A stretch of DNA of 64,000 bases. It comes from Trema orientale (lineage: Eukaryota > Streptophyta > Magnoliopsida > Rosales > Cannabaceae). The translations under genes and the position numbers were made by a program. Under the pieces are notes generated by a model. The model was not told where the DNA came from and ran no database searches. It saw only the letters and a list, made by a program, of their open reading frames with translations. This document shows, in pieces, positions 38,411-51,050 of this stretch (the stretch's first letter is position 1; each line of letters starts with the position of its first letter). The stretch is taken from positions 193,137 through 257,136 of the forward strand of contig JXTC01000327.1 of the NCBI GenBank assembly GCA_002914845.1, written 5' to 3'.

Positions 38411-39429
38411 TTTTACCTATAAAAATAAAAAAGAATTACAAAAATACGGAGGTAAGTTTTTTTTTTAATTTTTGTATAGTTTTTATTAGAAAAATATCAC
38501 TTTTTAAAAATTTTTTAGAGAAATACCATTTTTAAAAATGGTTACTAGTTATTAATTTCTGAAAACTGATTACAAGTTACCAGTTACTAGTTATATACCA
38601 GTTATAAATACTTTTATTTACTAGTTACTAATACTCGAAAACTGGTTACCGGTTACTAGTTATTATTTTAAAAAAATAGTATTTTCTAATTATTTTTTTA
38701 ACAATGACATTTTTCTAATAAAAACCATACCAGATCAACAAAAAACAAAGCCCACCATATTTTTCTAATTTTATTTTTCTAAAACTTATCGCACAAGGCG
38801 TAATTTTCAGGGTTTATTTGGCTTTTACCTTTGAAAATTAAAACAATTAGGCGTATACGGTATAGGAAAAGAATTAAGCTTTCATACGGCTTGGAATTGG
38901 TATTTTTGAGAAAAGTGACAAAACCAAAGACACAGTGGTAATGTCGTAAATAAAGGCATCTATGTTTTAAAAGTAGTTTATATATTAGAAAGAGTGAAAT
39001 GAGATCATTAATTTGGTGCAGTGGCAGCTATATCTCCTTTTAACGTTTTGTAGTGCACGGTTCAAAACAAGGAAAAACCCTTTTCCAAAATTTAAAATTT
39101 CCGTTCCTTTTTTTCCCCCTTTTTTTCATTTTATTCCTTTTAATTCATTTTTGTAATGTTTTTTTCTCTAGAACAAGATATATAATATATTTGTTTCCTT
39201 CGTGTGAAACTTTCTATTATTATTATTATTATAAAAATTAAGTAACCATTTGAAACTTTTTATATTTTAGCTTTTTTTTTCTTGTATTTTTTTCCCTTTT
39301 TTTCCTTTTAATTATTTTTCATAATTTTGTTTTTAAAGAGGAAGATATATAATAGTTTTTTTTTCTTTTTTTTGGATTTTTCATGTGAATTTTTATATTA
39401 TTATTATCATAAAAATTGAGAAATGGTTA

Positions 39430-42060
39430 GAAAATAAGTACTTAGTAATTTAAAGTAATCACTTAGGTTTTTTTTTTTTTTTTTAAGATTCACTAGAGTA
39501 TTAGTTACTACTAGTCAATTTAGTTACTAGTTTTCAAATTAGTGGCCACTTAGTAACTGGTTTGAAATTGGTGACCAGTTACAAGACTAGTGATTGGTCA
39601 CTATCAGTTATAAATTTAATTAGAACCAATCTATTTACTATTTATTAATAATCTGACTATTGGTTACTTTCATATCAATTATTTGTTATTAGTTACTAAC
39701 TAGTTTCTGGTCTCACAGAAGTCATCAAACTACTAGTTATTAATTATAAGATTGGTTACTGGTGTTAAAAAAAAAACACATACACACACATTGAAAAATT
39801 TGGTTACTGGTTACTATTACCGGTCTTGTGACTGTAATTAATCTAGTTACTATTTCCTAATAATCAATCTAGTTATTGATTACCAACATCATATAGATTA
39901 CCAAATTGGCTATTAGTTACAAGTAACCAATCTAGATACTAGTTTCCAAACTGATGGCCAGTTACAAGGTTGATGGTCTCCATTTTATTTAATAGTAAGT
40001 TATTAATTGGGCTTCTAGTTACTAATTATAAGATTAGTTACTAGTTTTCAATAAAAAAAAAAGCATACATATACACAATGACCAATTTGGTTGTCAGATA
40101 CCTTGAATGCTAGTTACAAGTTTCCCTAGATACCTGTTACAGGCCTTATGAATGGTAACTAGATTTAACTAATATGGTTACTAGTTACTAGTTTTGTTAC
40201 AGGATATCAGTTTCTAGTCTTATAACTGGTAACTAGATTATTAACTAAATTGGTTACCCAAAGTCATCAAACCAATCTGGTTACTGGTTACCAGTTCCTC
40301 ATAGGTTACTAGTTACCAGTAACCAAATTTGGTTACAAGATATCCTATATAATAGTTACCTGTTTCCTTTGAAACTTGTTATAGGTATTGTAATCGGTAA
40401 CTAGATTTAATTAAAATAGTTACCAGTTACCAATTTGATTATTAATTACTAGTTACAAGACTAGTTTCTATTAACTATTTTAATTATTAATTACTAGTTA
40501 AAAAATGCAAATTTGGTTACTGTTTCTTGTTACTACTTTAGTTTCTGGTTTCTAGTTTCCAGTGTTTAGTTACCACATTCATTTTGGTTACTAGTTTTTT
40601 ATTTTCGGTTACTAGTTTCTAGTTACCACTTTGGATACTGATTTCCACCCAATATTAGAGTTTTTTTCCCTTTTAGAAATCAATTTAGTTACTAGTTTCC
40701 AATAAATTACCAGCAACCAATTAAAACATTGGTTACTTAAAAAAAAAAAGAATAAATAGTAATTAACTTGGATACAATTTATTGATTGGTAACCAACACC
40801 AATTTGATTATTGGTTACTAGTTTCAAAACTAGTGAGTAGTTATAAGAAGGCTAGTGACTAGTAGCTATTAGTTACCAGTATGGTTCATTATTTCTGGTT
40901 TCCATTCAAAACCAATTTGGCTACTTACTAGTACAAACTAGTTTCCATCTAGAACCAGTTTGGTTACTGGTCACTAGTATCTATGATTATTGGTATCAAT
41001 AACCATTCTGGTAACCAGTTATTGNNNNNNNNNNNNNNNNNNNNNNNNGAAACTAGTTTCTAGTTATTAATTTCTGGTTACCACTTTGATTATTAGTTTC
41101 TGGTTATTGTCTTAGTTAATGGTTTCTGGTTACCACTTTGGTTATAAATTCTAGTTACCACCTTGGTTACTAGTTACTGGTTTCTGGTTACCACTTTAGT
41201 TATTAGTTTCTAGTTACCATTTTGGTTACTAGTTTCTGGTTATCATCTTAGTTACTGGTCACTGGTTTCTAGTTACCATTTTAGTTATAAATTTCTAGTT
41301 ATTGGTTTCTGGTTATCACTTTAGTTACTAGTTTCTGATTATTATCTTAGTTGTTGGTTACTGATTTCTAGATACCACTTTGGTTATAAATTTCAGGTTA
41401 TTGGTTTCTGGTTACCACTTTGGTTACTAGTTTCTGGTTATCATTTTGGTTATTAGTTTCTGGTTACCATTACCAAAATTGAGTCACGATTCTTTTTTTT
41501 TTTTTTTTTCATTCCTTTTTCATTGAGCCATGTAGCTTCCAATTATCAATTTCGTTACTAGTTTTAGGATAGGTGATCAATTTCCAAACTAGTTATCAGT
41601 ATCCAATTTGGTTATTCATTTCTAAATTGGTAGCAAGTTATTATTTTTCAGATTTATGGCTAGTTATAAGATTAGCTATTGGTTATTAATTAACATTCTA
41701 GTTACTACTTTCCATACTAATGGCCAATTACAAGACTAGTGACTAGATATTACATTGAGTACTATTTTTTATAACCATATTAAAAACTAGATTGGTTAAA
41801 AATAGTTACTAGTAACCAGATTTTTTTACTAATTTTTGGTTTCTCTAGTTACTGGTTACTAGTTACTTTCATTACTGTTAACTAATCAAGATACTAGTTA
41901 CAAATTTTGTTACTAATTTTCAAATCAAATGCTAGTTATAAAAATTAGTGACTAATTATGAATTACTAATTGCCAATCTATTTATTGGCACTGGTTACCA
42001 GATTGGTAACTAATAACAGTCTTTTAATCAGTAAATAATTACTAGAATTCATTTGCACTA
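39430..42060. repeat. Degenerate GTTACTAGTTTCTGGTTACCA minisatellite, about 2.6 kb
   Basis: Hundreds of variants of GGTTACTAG, TTTCTGGTTACCA and GTTACCAGT follow one another. Order is clearest at 41050-41480, where the unit is about 26 bp (GTTACTAGTTTCTGGTTACC then ACTTTG). The array holds an assembly gap at 41025-41048. A lighter seed of the same motif occurs at 38540-38660 and at 43130-43200. It is not coding and not a telomere repeat. Confidence 0.9.
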
Positions 42061-42280
42061 TCAATAAATTTTACTTCATTTACCGTATATTTGAGATTTT
42101 TTTAAAAGATGTCGTGTATACTCTAATTTCCTCATATCTAATACTATGTGATGTAATTGGGCTAGGAAACACTAGAATCCAGACCCCAATCTTGTCGGTT
42201 CAATTAGATATAGCATATTACTCACCAAGGACTCTTCACCAACTAACAAAAAAGAATATAAAACAACGAGGAGGAGCGAA

Positions 42281-42720
42281 ATGAAAGTGCCGTGTTGTTT
42301 GGTTTGCCAAACGCAGTACAATGAGGATGAGTGAGTGCCTCTTCTGCTCCAGTGCGACCATGGCTTCTGCAAGGAGTGTCTCTCCAAAATGTTCTCTGCC
42401 AGACCCGACACAACCCTCCCTTGCCCCAAGTGCCGCCACGTCTCCCTCGTCAGAAACTCTGTGCAGGCTGGTGCGCCTAATTTCGACTGCGATTCCACCG
42501 ATGACGCCAAAGACGATGACTCAGACAATAATGCCGCCGACTTGCTCTCGTGCTGCCGCTGCAGCTGCCCTTCTAGCGCCTCCAGCTCGGGATGGTGCGG
42601 GGCGGTGCCGCCACCCTGTGGTTGTGAATAAGGTTATGGTAACAGAGGAGACTAGTGCTGATTGGGTGTTGGGGCAACTCGAAAATTTGCGGCGGAGACT
42701 AGAGAGAGAGAGAGGGGAAT
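42281..42720 (+). pseudogene. Broken N-terminal fragment of a KEG-like RING E3/kinase gene
   Basis: From the ATG the frame reads MKVPCCLVCQTQYNEDE, a TGA stop, then VPLLLQCDHGFCKECLSKMF, then LPCPKCRHVSLVRNS. This is the N-terminal RING-HC domain of the KEEP ON GOING family (C-x2-C...H-x2-C-x2-C...C-x2-C). An acidic linker follows. Then, in another frame, comes GAGRCRHPVVVNKVMVTEET, then WVLGQLENLRR, the start of the KEG kinase domain. Defects: an Arg-type codon turned to TGA at 42329-42331, an internal deletion after SVQ, a frameshift before 42600, and loss of all of the kinase, ankyrin and HERC2-like repeats. It is GC-rich inside very AT-rich repeats, as expected for captured gene sequence. 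KEG assignment is from recollection of the family. Confidence 0.8.
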
Positions 42721-43021
42721 AGAACAGAAGAGAGAGAGAGACAGAAAACGGAAGAGATAAAACTCAAATGAAGCGAAATAAACCTTTAATTTAGAACTTT
42801 CACGAATATGGTATTTTTCAATAAAAAGCGGTACGAAGAGAATACAAAAAAGGAGGACCGTATATTTGTTATTTCTTTTGAAAAGAACGTGTATGCACTA
42901 ATTTCCTCTAATTTTCACTATAAATTTGGGACTTCTTACAAAACTCTAGGCCCAAATTATCAAGAATTGAAAAATCTTGGATGGGCCAAATTTTTTGAAA
43001 AATCCAGAATTGATTTAGAAA

Positions 43022-44102
43022 AATATCACTCTTAAAAGTTTTTCTATAAAAATAATATTTTATTAAATATTTAGAAAAATACTACGTATTTTTTTCAAAA
43101 TTAGAATTTTTCAATGGTACTCGAGGTAACTAACTAGGTTACTTATAGTAACCAATCTAATTACTTGAGATAACTTGATTAGTTAACTCAAGTATCTCAC
43201 TAATTGATAAAAAATAGTATTTTTCTAAATACTTTTAAAATTGATATTTTTCTAATTAAATCTTGAATTTTTCAAATAATTTAAAAATTCGAGATTTTTC
43301 AATATTTTTGAAAAATTACAAAAAAAAAATCTATTTTCATCATAAGTTTGTTTCAAATTCTAAATCCGAATGTAAATATTGATAATAACCGAAATGCATG
43401 GTATAAATTGAATAAATAGTCATACTTGTAAGGTATAAAAAAATAATAATTCTTATTTGAGCCTAACATGTGTAAAATAGGGTGAGAGATAATTTAACTG
43501 ACATCTATGAAAAACAATCCTGGAGATATTGTTAATTACACATTCTTCTTACTTTCAAAAAATACCACTTTTAAAAGTTTTTCTATAAAAATAAATTTTT
43601 TATTAAATATTTATAAAAATACCGTTTGTTTTATTCAAAATTAGTATTTTTCAATAGTACTCGATGTAACTAACTGGGTTAACTGTAGTAACCAATCTAG
43701 TTACTTGAGATAACTTGACGAGTTAACTCAAGTATCTCAGTAATTGATAAAAAATAGCATTTTTCTAAATACTTTTGAAAGCGATATATTTCTAATTAAA
43801 TTTTAAGTTTTTCAAATAATTTAAAAATTCGAGATTTTTCAATGTTTTTGAAAAATTACTATAAAAAAATCTATTTTCCTCATAAATTTGTTACAAATTC
43901 TAAATCTGAATATAAATATTAATAATAACCGAAATACATGGTATAAATTGAATAAACAGTCAAAATTGCTAGATATAAAAAGTGTAATTATTCTTATTTA
44001 AGCCTAACATGTGTAAAAGAGGGTGAGAGATAATTTAACTGACATCTATGAAAAACAATCCGGGAGATATTGTTAATTACACATTCTTCTTACTTTCGAA
44101 AA
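43022..44102. repeat. 539-bp tandem duplication
   Basis: 43022-43560 and 43561-44102 align end to end with scattered substitutions. Shared blocks include TTAAAAGTTTTTCTATAAAA, GGTAACTAACT and TGTTAATTACACATTCTTCT. Each unit contains a short GTTAC-rich block like the minisatellite at 39-42 kb. Non-coding. Confidence 0.9.
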
Positions 44103-44333
44103 TGTCTAATAGCTAAGCTAAAAAATTGAACGTTTTGACCCAAAAATGATAAATTGTATTCCCCCATCCCTCGAATTATGGTCTTTTTGTATAATTCTGT
44201 TCCCGAACTTAACTTTTTATGTTGCATCATCCCCCTAACTTGTTAGAAAATACTGATGCAACAATTGTATAAATATATATATATATTCTATTAATCTATT
44301 TTAGAAAGTTACTTTAATTTAAAATAAAATAAA

Positions 44334-44691
44334 GGGATAACTGTAAAAAAATACCCTGAAATTTCGGTATTCTGTAATTTAAACCCTGAAGTTTGGACTC
44401 TGCAAAATAATACCCTGAGATTAAGAATTTCTGAAAATTAATACCTTGGACAGATTTTTTGACCAATTTTAGGAACGAAAAAACAATAATATCCTCCATT
44501 AAAACTATATTAATCCATATTATTCATCTTAATTTTGAGGATATTATTGTATTTTATCAGTTAAAAATCAACACATGGTTTTAATTTTCAGAAATTCGTA
44601 ATCTCAGAGTATTATTTTGCAGAATCCAAACTTCAAAGTTTAAATTGCAGAACATTCAAACATGATGGTATTTTTTTTTTGCAATTATCCT
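44334..44691. mobile_element. Mutator-like foldback MITE, family A, 358 bp
   Basis: Arms of about 110 bp are inverted copies: left GGGATAACTGTAAAAAAATA, and AGGATAATTGCAAAAAAAAA from the reverse of the right. The shared interior block is AATTTCTGAAAATTAA. Flanked by the same 9 bp, TAAAATAAA, at 44325-44333 and 44692-44700. The 9-bp duplication points to the Mutator superfamily, but the flank is low-complexity so chance is possible. Confidence 0.7.
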
Positions 44692-45053
44692 TAAAATAAA
44701 ATATACTTTAATCATGTTTTTAAACTCTTTCCCTGTCACCTCACTTCACTCGTTTCTCTCATCCTTTCTCCCTTAACACCTCAAGTCCCCAAAGAAGCAA
44801 ACCCATAAGATTTACAATTGAAATTAATATTTTCTAAAATTCAAAGATAATCACACAAATTAGAAATCAAATCAGGGGCAAAAAAGTCAAAATGAGAGAA
44901 ACTATGCTGTAAAAGAAAAACAAAAGCTGAAAAGAAAAAAAACAATGTATTAGTCTGCTGATTAATGCACATCAGAAGTAGCTTTTATTTTATTATTTTC
45001 ATCTTTTTGCCAATGTTAGATGTACTTTCCCAAGTTTTGATTCCAAAAACCGT

Positions 45054-45416
45054 GGCCATATTTGGTTCACTCATTTGAATGAGTGTATTTAAATGAAAAT
45101 TATGGAATGTGTTTTAATTGAAATGGAAGACATTTGATGTGAAATAAAGTGGAATGGATTATAATTAGAATGTGAGACATTAGAATGGACTATTCAAAGA
45201 TATATCTTAGGCTCCATTCTTATTCCAAAATATAAAAAACTAATTCCAATGGTTGATGTGACTGATGGACCATTTAAATAGAAAAATTGAATTGTTGAAA
45301 TAAACACTCATTCCAAAAGACCATTTGAATAGAAAAATAAGAATTGTTAAAACAGAGACCCATTCTAATGGATTTTCCATTTGAATGGAATGAAATGGGT
45401 GAAGGAAACGGGGCCC
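45054..45416. mobile_element. TIR MITE with CCGTTTGGTTC-type ends (copy 2)
   Basis: Same family as 34017-34376: left end GGCCATATTTGGTTCACTC, right end the inverse of GGGCCCCGTTTCCTTCACCC, and the same CATTTGAATGGAAA modules inside. It is more mutated than copy 1 and lacks an obvious target duplication. Confidence 0.7.
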
Positions 45417-45440
45417 ATAATTTGTCTTATTTTTCAGTCA

Positions 45441-45797
45441 GGATAATGTATTTTTATATATTGTATTTTGACACTTTGTTCAGTTTGTACCTTGTATTAT
45501 AGTTATTATCAACATTGACCCTTAGATTTGAAATTTGTTACAAATTTATATCCTAACACTAATTTAGAGCAGTTAATTTATCAAGATGTCATTTAAAATT
45601 TTGAAAATAAATCATATAAAAACTGATCCGAGAATAAGTTTTTTAAATCACTTTGGTAAATTAATTACTCTAAATTAGTATCAGGGTATAAATTTATAAA
45701 AAATTTCAAATCTAAAAGTTAATATTGATAATAACTAAAACACAAGATACAAATTAAACAAAATGTCAAAATATAAGGTATAAAAGCGATATTCTCC
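45441..45797. mobile_element. Mutator-like foldback MITE, family B, 357 bp
   Basis: Ends GGATAATG and the inverse of GGAGAATATC. Long inverted arms share TTTTGACA and TTATTATCAACATT with 26398-26755. Flanks of 11 bp match at 9 positions (TTTTTCAGTCA and CTTTCCAGTCA). Confidence 0.65.
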
Positions 45798-48235
45798 CTT
45801 TCCAGTCAAACCAAAATTTTTAAAAGTTTTATGCATTTTTTCATATTCATCAAGAAACTCCATATTCATTATTGGCTTCATATTTATCAAGAAACCCCTC
45901 ATTCGTTATTGGCACGAATTTGGGCCTTTTTTTAAAAAAAAAAAAACATGTTTAGCTTACCATTCATTATTTTTCATATCTTTCCCCACTAAAAAAAAAA
46001 AATATCCCTCCTCCTGCAGCTCCTTTTTGCTTTCTCTTTTAGCAAGTTCCTCCTCTACTGGAGAGGGAGATATTTCCTCTCACCGATAAGAGTTTTTCTC
46101 CATTTCTTTTCCTATTTTTGATTTTATTTTTAAATGATTCTTCCATTTAGGAAGACAATCGTACACCTAGATCTAGATTTATAGTGATTTTGGTATATTC
46201 AAATCTAGATCTGTGGTGTTTTGAGTTGTTTTTAATTTTTTTCTTTATCAGTGGTGTAGTGGTCTTCCAAATCTTTATCATCTTTGATTCAGATATAGAG
46301 AGGTAGTTACTATGATTGATCAGAGTTGGCAGAATCTCCTCTAGTGAATTCATAAAAAATGTCAATTCAGATTGAGAAGAATCGAAACGAGCCGTTGAAG
46401 AGCTCTATTTTATTCTTTATGGAGTTTTTCTCTAAGATCATTGTCGGGAACTACCCGTGCTCCAAGATCTCTAAAAATTTTTCTATTTTCAAATATATGA
46501 ATCAATTTTCCGATTCTTCTTGTAAGAGGTTATATATAACTCGATTTGTTATTATAACCCTTATTTAAGTATTAATGAAGTTGTGTCCCTTTCAAAAAAA
46601 ATGGACAAAATAACTAAACGATAAAAGTAAACGCATAATATTATAAGTTATAAAAAAATATTAATGTATAAATATGTATTGAATTTTATGTGAATGAATT
46701 ATGTGTGGATTAGGTTTAATAGGATGCTTTCAAATTAAATAATGTACATAATTTTGCATTTCAATTTGAAGTGGAGAGTATTGGATTGGACGAATTTTAA
46801 ACATTTTACGTTATATAGTGGAACGAAACTAATTTCAAAAAGCTTTATTCACATATAATGGTTGTAAGAAGAAAATTGTTTCAAACATTAATAGTTCATT
46901 CATCTCTGAGTGGGGGAATCATGTAATGAAATATAAAATTTCAAATATTGATAGGCATCCAAAAACTTGATACGTCCCAATAGAAACCAAAATTTCTTCA
47001 GTTGGGTTTCACTTAATATTTTGAGCTCGGGTTCAAAATTATTTAAAAATAAAAAAATAAGAAAAAAATTTACCTTATATCTTTGAGTGAATATTGTGGT
47101 GCCTAAGATTTTCACATGTATAATAAGTCAATAATAAACATATTCCTATTGCATATTAGGCATCTAGAAGTTATTAATACCAATTTAATAGTAATATACT
47201 CATCCCTATGTTATGTGCTTTTTACACCTATGTTATTATACTAATGATTGTCGAAGTGTCCCAATGCAGTGTAAAGGTTTAATGCCATCAGATAGAGAGA
47301 AAGAGAGAGACCTCGGTGTACTAAAAGAATAAAGAATATAGTTATGAATGTAATACTATGTGCACATGCATTAAAATTATGTTTGCTGATAACTTGGTCA
47401 AATGGTAATTTTTCAGTAAAATGCATTTTTCACACTTTTTGAAGCCAAATTCACTATTTATTTAACACTTCAAATAGCTTTAATTCATTGTTTATGGCTC
47501 ATTTATAGCATTTTTTTGCCAGTTCCAGGTAAGCACGATGTGGCATTCACGGCACTGATTTGTGTTTTATTACACTAAACTAACTTAGATTCAACTTAAT
47601 CGCGTAATGTCATTTTTGCGCATTCTAATAATTGAGTACTAATACTATATATGCATTATTAATTAAAGTCTAATTGACTTATTTTATGTTTAATAATTGG
47701 TTTTGGGGCTAGGTTCCATTGGATTAGAATAAGACCTGTCACATAGGATCATAAATTAAAGTATGACTAGATTTCATCTTCTAAGCTAGGCTTCACCATT
47801 TTGGTCTATACTTGGATNTAGAGCTCTAGAAAATAAGATAGGTCCAAACTAGTCAAGATAATTCTACTAGTTCTTCTTCATAGGTTTTGTTTTCTAATTT
47901 CAATTCTCCACTCACTACCACTTAAATAATAGTTCCTTCAGGTCTTCTTGAGTCCTAAAATCTATTTCTAAGGCTTGAGAATCAGTTTGGTAGAGGTAGA
48001 AGGCAAGAGCTTCAGCAAAAGCTCAAACTAGTCAATGTGAGGTTTATGTGGGATTTTACGCTTGTAATAGAAATTTCTTGCCGTAGATCCTAAAACAAAG
48101 CTCTTCTTTGATGAATAAAGGTCCTAAGAACCTATAAATATTGCTGGAATCATATAATTTAAGTAGAGAATTAAAGTTAAACTCAAAGCTCCAATGCTAT
48201 TTGTAGATTTAAGTGTTTTCATAGGCAACTTAAGT

Positions 48236-48353
48236 TGTCTTTGCTTGTAATTTAATTTCTTCAACTTACAATGTATATTTCATTGATTATATTGTGTCTT
48301 TGCTTGTAATCTAATTTCTTCAACTTACAATGTATATTTCATTGATTATATTG
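48236..48353. repeat. 59-bp tandem duplication
   Basis: 48236-48294 and 48295-48353 differ at one visible position (TAATTTAATTTC versus TAATCTAATTTC). Both contain CAACTTACAATGTATATTTC. A recent duplication. Confidence 0.9.
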
Positions 48354-49175
48354 TGTATTGCTTTTATTTAATTGCTGATTGTAACTATAGACAAGTAGAA
48401 AAATTGTTTTAAACTTATCTAAATCGAAAAAGATTTCAAATGTACTTCTATATTGTTCTAAATGTTTCTTTTGATGCGTATATGCAGGAATTAGCTTGTA
48501 GATTGTTCTTGCAGGTCTATAATCATGATTTAATTGGTGTGGAAATGTCCTAAAAGTAGAGGAGGTACTATCCAAGTATTTTTATAATTAAATAGCACCA
48601 TTTAGAGGCAAATAAACTAGTTTTTATAAAAATTATATGTCATTTTGGATCATTTTGTGCTAATGAACTAGTATTATATTTTGATACTTTTGAATAATTT
48701 TTTAATACTAGTGATTAGCGGCTAAGTACCTCAAATGATTTGTACATTTTTGGGTCATTTTGTGATCAAGTTTTTTGATTCGGTGAAAGTTTTGACTTCA
48801 GCCTTGTTTAAGTATCTTGATGCATTCTTTTAGCGAAATGTGCACCTTGAATAATAGTAATTTATGATAGGTGATTTACACACCAATCTCTAGAAGATAT
48901 TAACCATTTTCACTGTTAATTTCTATTCAGGACACGAGGAAAGTATAAACTTATAACTGCGTCACAATAACTACGTAGAAGATATCATTATGTGAAACTT
49001 ATTTATTCTTAAAAGTTATGAAATGGCATGTGAATAGCACATTTTGCATATAAATAAAGAATTTTATTACAAAGTATTTGAAAGTGAGTACCATTGTACC
49101 AATTTTATAAGATAGATTTTAATTGAAATTGCTAGTCTATCAGAGCTGAGTAAGTATTTCTATTGATACAGACTC

Positions 49176-49263
49176 TCCCGTTAAAGTGGGACTTACGGAT
49201 CTTATGATGTGTCTCGTTGAAGCGGGACAATATTGGCGAGGTGTGGGATGCTCGTTTAATGAG
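49176..49263 (+). other. Run of three related stem-loops
   Basis: TCCCG-TTAAAG-TGGGA (49176-49191), GTCTCG-TTGAAG-CGGGAC (49211-49228) and CTC-GTTTAAT-GAG (49251-49263). They are spaced 35-40 nt apart. Stem sequences differ but pairing is kept, including a G-T wobble. The surroundings are GC-richer than average. The role is unknown. Confidence 0.5.
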
Positions 49264-50044
49264 GGAATGAGTTTTCAAAAAGCTTCACACGACGGTCGCA
49301 CCTTGTTTTTATTTTTGGCCAGAGTTTCCGCCTAATTGTCTCATGACTTATCGACTTACGGGACTAGCAATATTCTAAGGGGTCCAACTATGAATATTTT
49401 TTTGAAGAAAATTCATGGACTCAAATGTTTAAGAAAGAAAAGTGTATAATGGGAACTTGATGAGATTTTAAAGCATACATAAGCATGCATAATATTTACT
49501 TATTCATTTTAGTTTTGTGATGCAGATGAAGAGACACATTTTGGTGTTGAATAGCTGGTTGTATAGCTTGCCTTTTGTCGCTATGATTATATAGATGTGA
49601 GTGAGCTGACATGTGGGCGATATTTTTATGTTGAGATATTTTGGTATAATGTAAATACTACTGTTGATAGTAAAATAGACTAATGAAAATTAACCATTTT
49701 TTTGTACATTTCGTAAAGACATTTTCTGCAAGTAATGCCTCGCAGTTGCTTTGTCTAAAAGTTTTGAAAAGTTTAAATTTGCCCCACCTTTTTATAAAAC
49801 TAAAGATATGGTTTAAGAAAAAATAATACTTCATAGTTTGGCTGTATATGATAATATAGTTAAATTAGGGATATTACAAATATATAGTCTAAATAAAGTT
49901 TAGAACTTGTATTTAGTAGTTATACTTAAATAAAACCCCTACAAAATATACATACATCTCTTTTATGGTTGATTTTTTTTCGAACTCTTAAATATCTCAA
50001 AAAACCAATGCCCCGACTGAAAATTTGTCTGAATTGAAACCTAA

Positions 50045-50455
50045 GGCTGTGTTTGGTAGGAAGGAAAAAGGAGAGGAATGAAAATATTTGAGGGAAAAGT
50101 AGAAAGAAATTGAAAAATTAAGTTGTTTGGTAGGAGGGAAAATGAAAGGGAAGGGAAAAGTGGAAGAAAAAAATGATAGTGCCCATACAAATTTTTTCTC
50201 TTAAAAAGTGGAGAGAAAATAGGAAGGAGGTTTTGTTAGTGTATGTGTAAGTTAAATTACTATTCTTGCACTTAACTTTAAATAATAGTAATATTAGGGA
50301 TAAAATAGTCATTTTAAATTAAATTAACTTTCTTTCCTCTCTATATATTAAATAATTATGAGGGAAAAATACTTTTCTTTCTATCCTACACATTTTCTTT
50401 CCCTCCTTTTTTTTTCCTTCCCTCCTATTTTCTTTTCTCTGTACCAAACATAGCC
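50045..50455. mobile_element. Tourist-like (PIF/Harbinger) MITE, 411 bp
   Basis: Ends GGCTGTGTTTGGTA and TACCAAACATAGCC are inverted. Both sides carry TAA (50042-50044, 50456-50458), the classic 3-bp TWA target of this superfamily. The interior has AGGAAGGGAAAA-type purine runs. Non-coding. Confidence 0.8.
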
Positions 50456-50580
50456 TAAAATCCGAAATAATTGAGGATTATTCAGTTTGGTTTCTAGTCA
50501 CCTTTTTTTTCTCCCCCAAAGCCGAACCCGAAAAAATGAAAACCCAAATTATGAGCACCCATACTATGCACGTTCACAAA

Positions 50581-51050
50581 TGGCATGTTTACTAAAGAGT
50601 AATGGGAATGGTATATAGGGTAATGATTCCCATACAAAGGTTTACTAAAATATGGGAAAGGGAGAAATGTGTGGGGCCCATACAAATTTAGGAGAAAAGA
50701 ATGGGAATACTTCCCCCACCAACACCCTAAGGAGTCTGATTACCCGTAAACACTCCTTTCCTCTTTTTTAATTATTAAAATTATAAAATACAATTTTACC
50801 CAAAAAAATCTATCTACTTTAAATCGTATATGTATTTAAAAAGACAATTTAGTAAATATAACACATTCCCATTACTTTTCCTGGGTTAAGTAAACAAAAG
50901 AATAGTATTCTAATGAATATGATTCCCATTCTTATTTGTTTTAAGTAAACAACATACTACAAATAATGATTCTCATACCATTCTATTTTATTCCTATTCA
51001 TTTCCCCTTTTATTTATTCCGATTTCGATTACAGCGAAGTAAACGTGCCA
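50581..51050. mobile_element. TIR MITE with TGGCATGTTTACT ends, about 470 bp
   Basis: Left TGGCATGTTTACT and right AGTAAACGTGCCA are near-perfect inverse ends. The interior has several AATGGGAATGG and CCATTCTTATT modules, and a GTAAACACTCC block that may be a nested end. No clear target duplication. Confidence 0.6.

Larger units (their letters stand above)
45809..50041. other. Gene-poor AT-rich DNA
   Basis: Apart from the 59-bp duplication and the hairpin block listed separately I find no gene. An unresolved base is at 47818. Some of 47400-49700 may be old retrotransposon sequence because it is less AT-biased, but no polyprotein motif can be read. Confidence 0.4.

Noticed and set aside
42172-42528. 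Minus-strand frame of 118 codons over the KEG-like fragment
   Set aside because: The plus strand shows a RING domain; the minus frame is only a consequence of its GC-rich codons.
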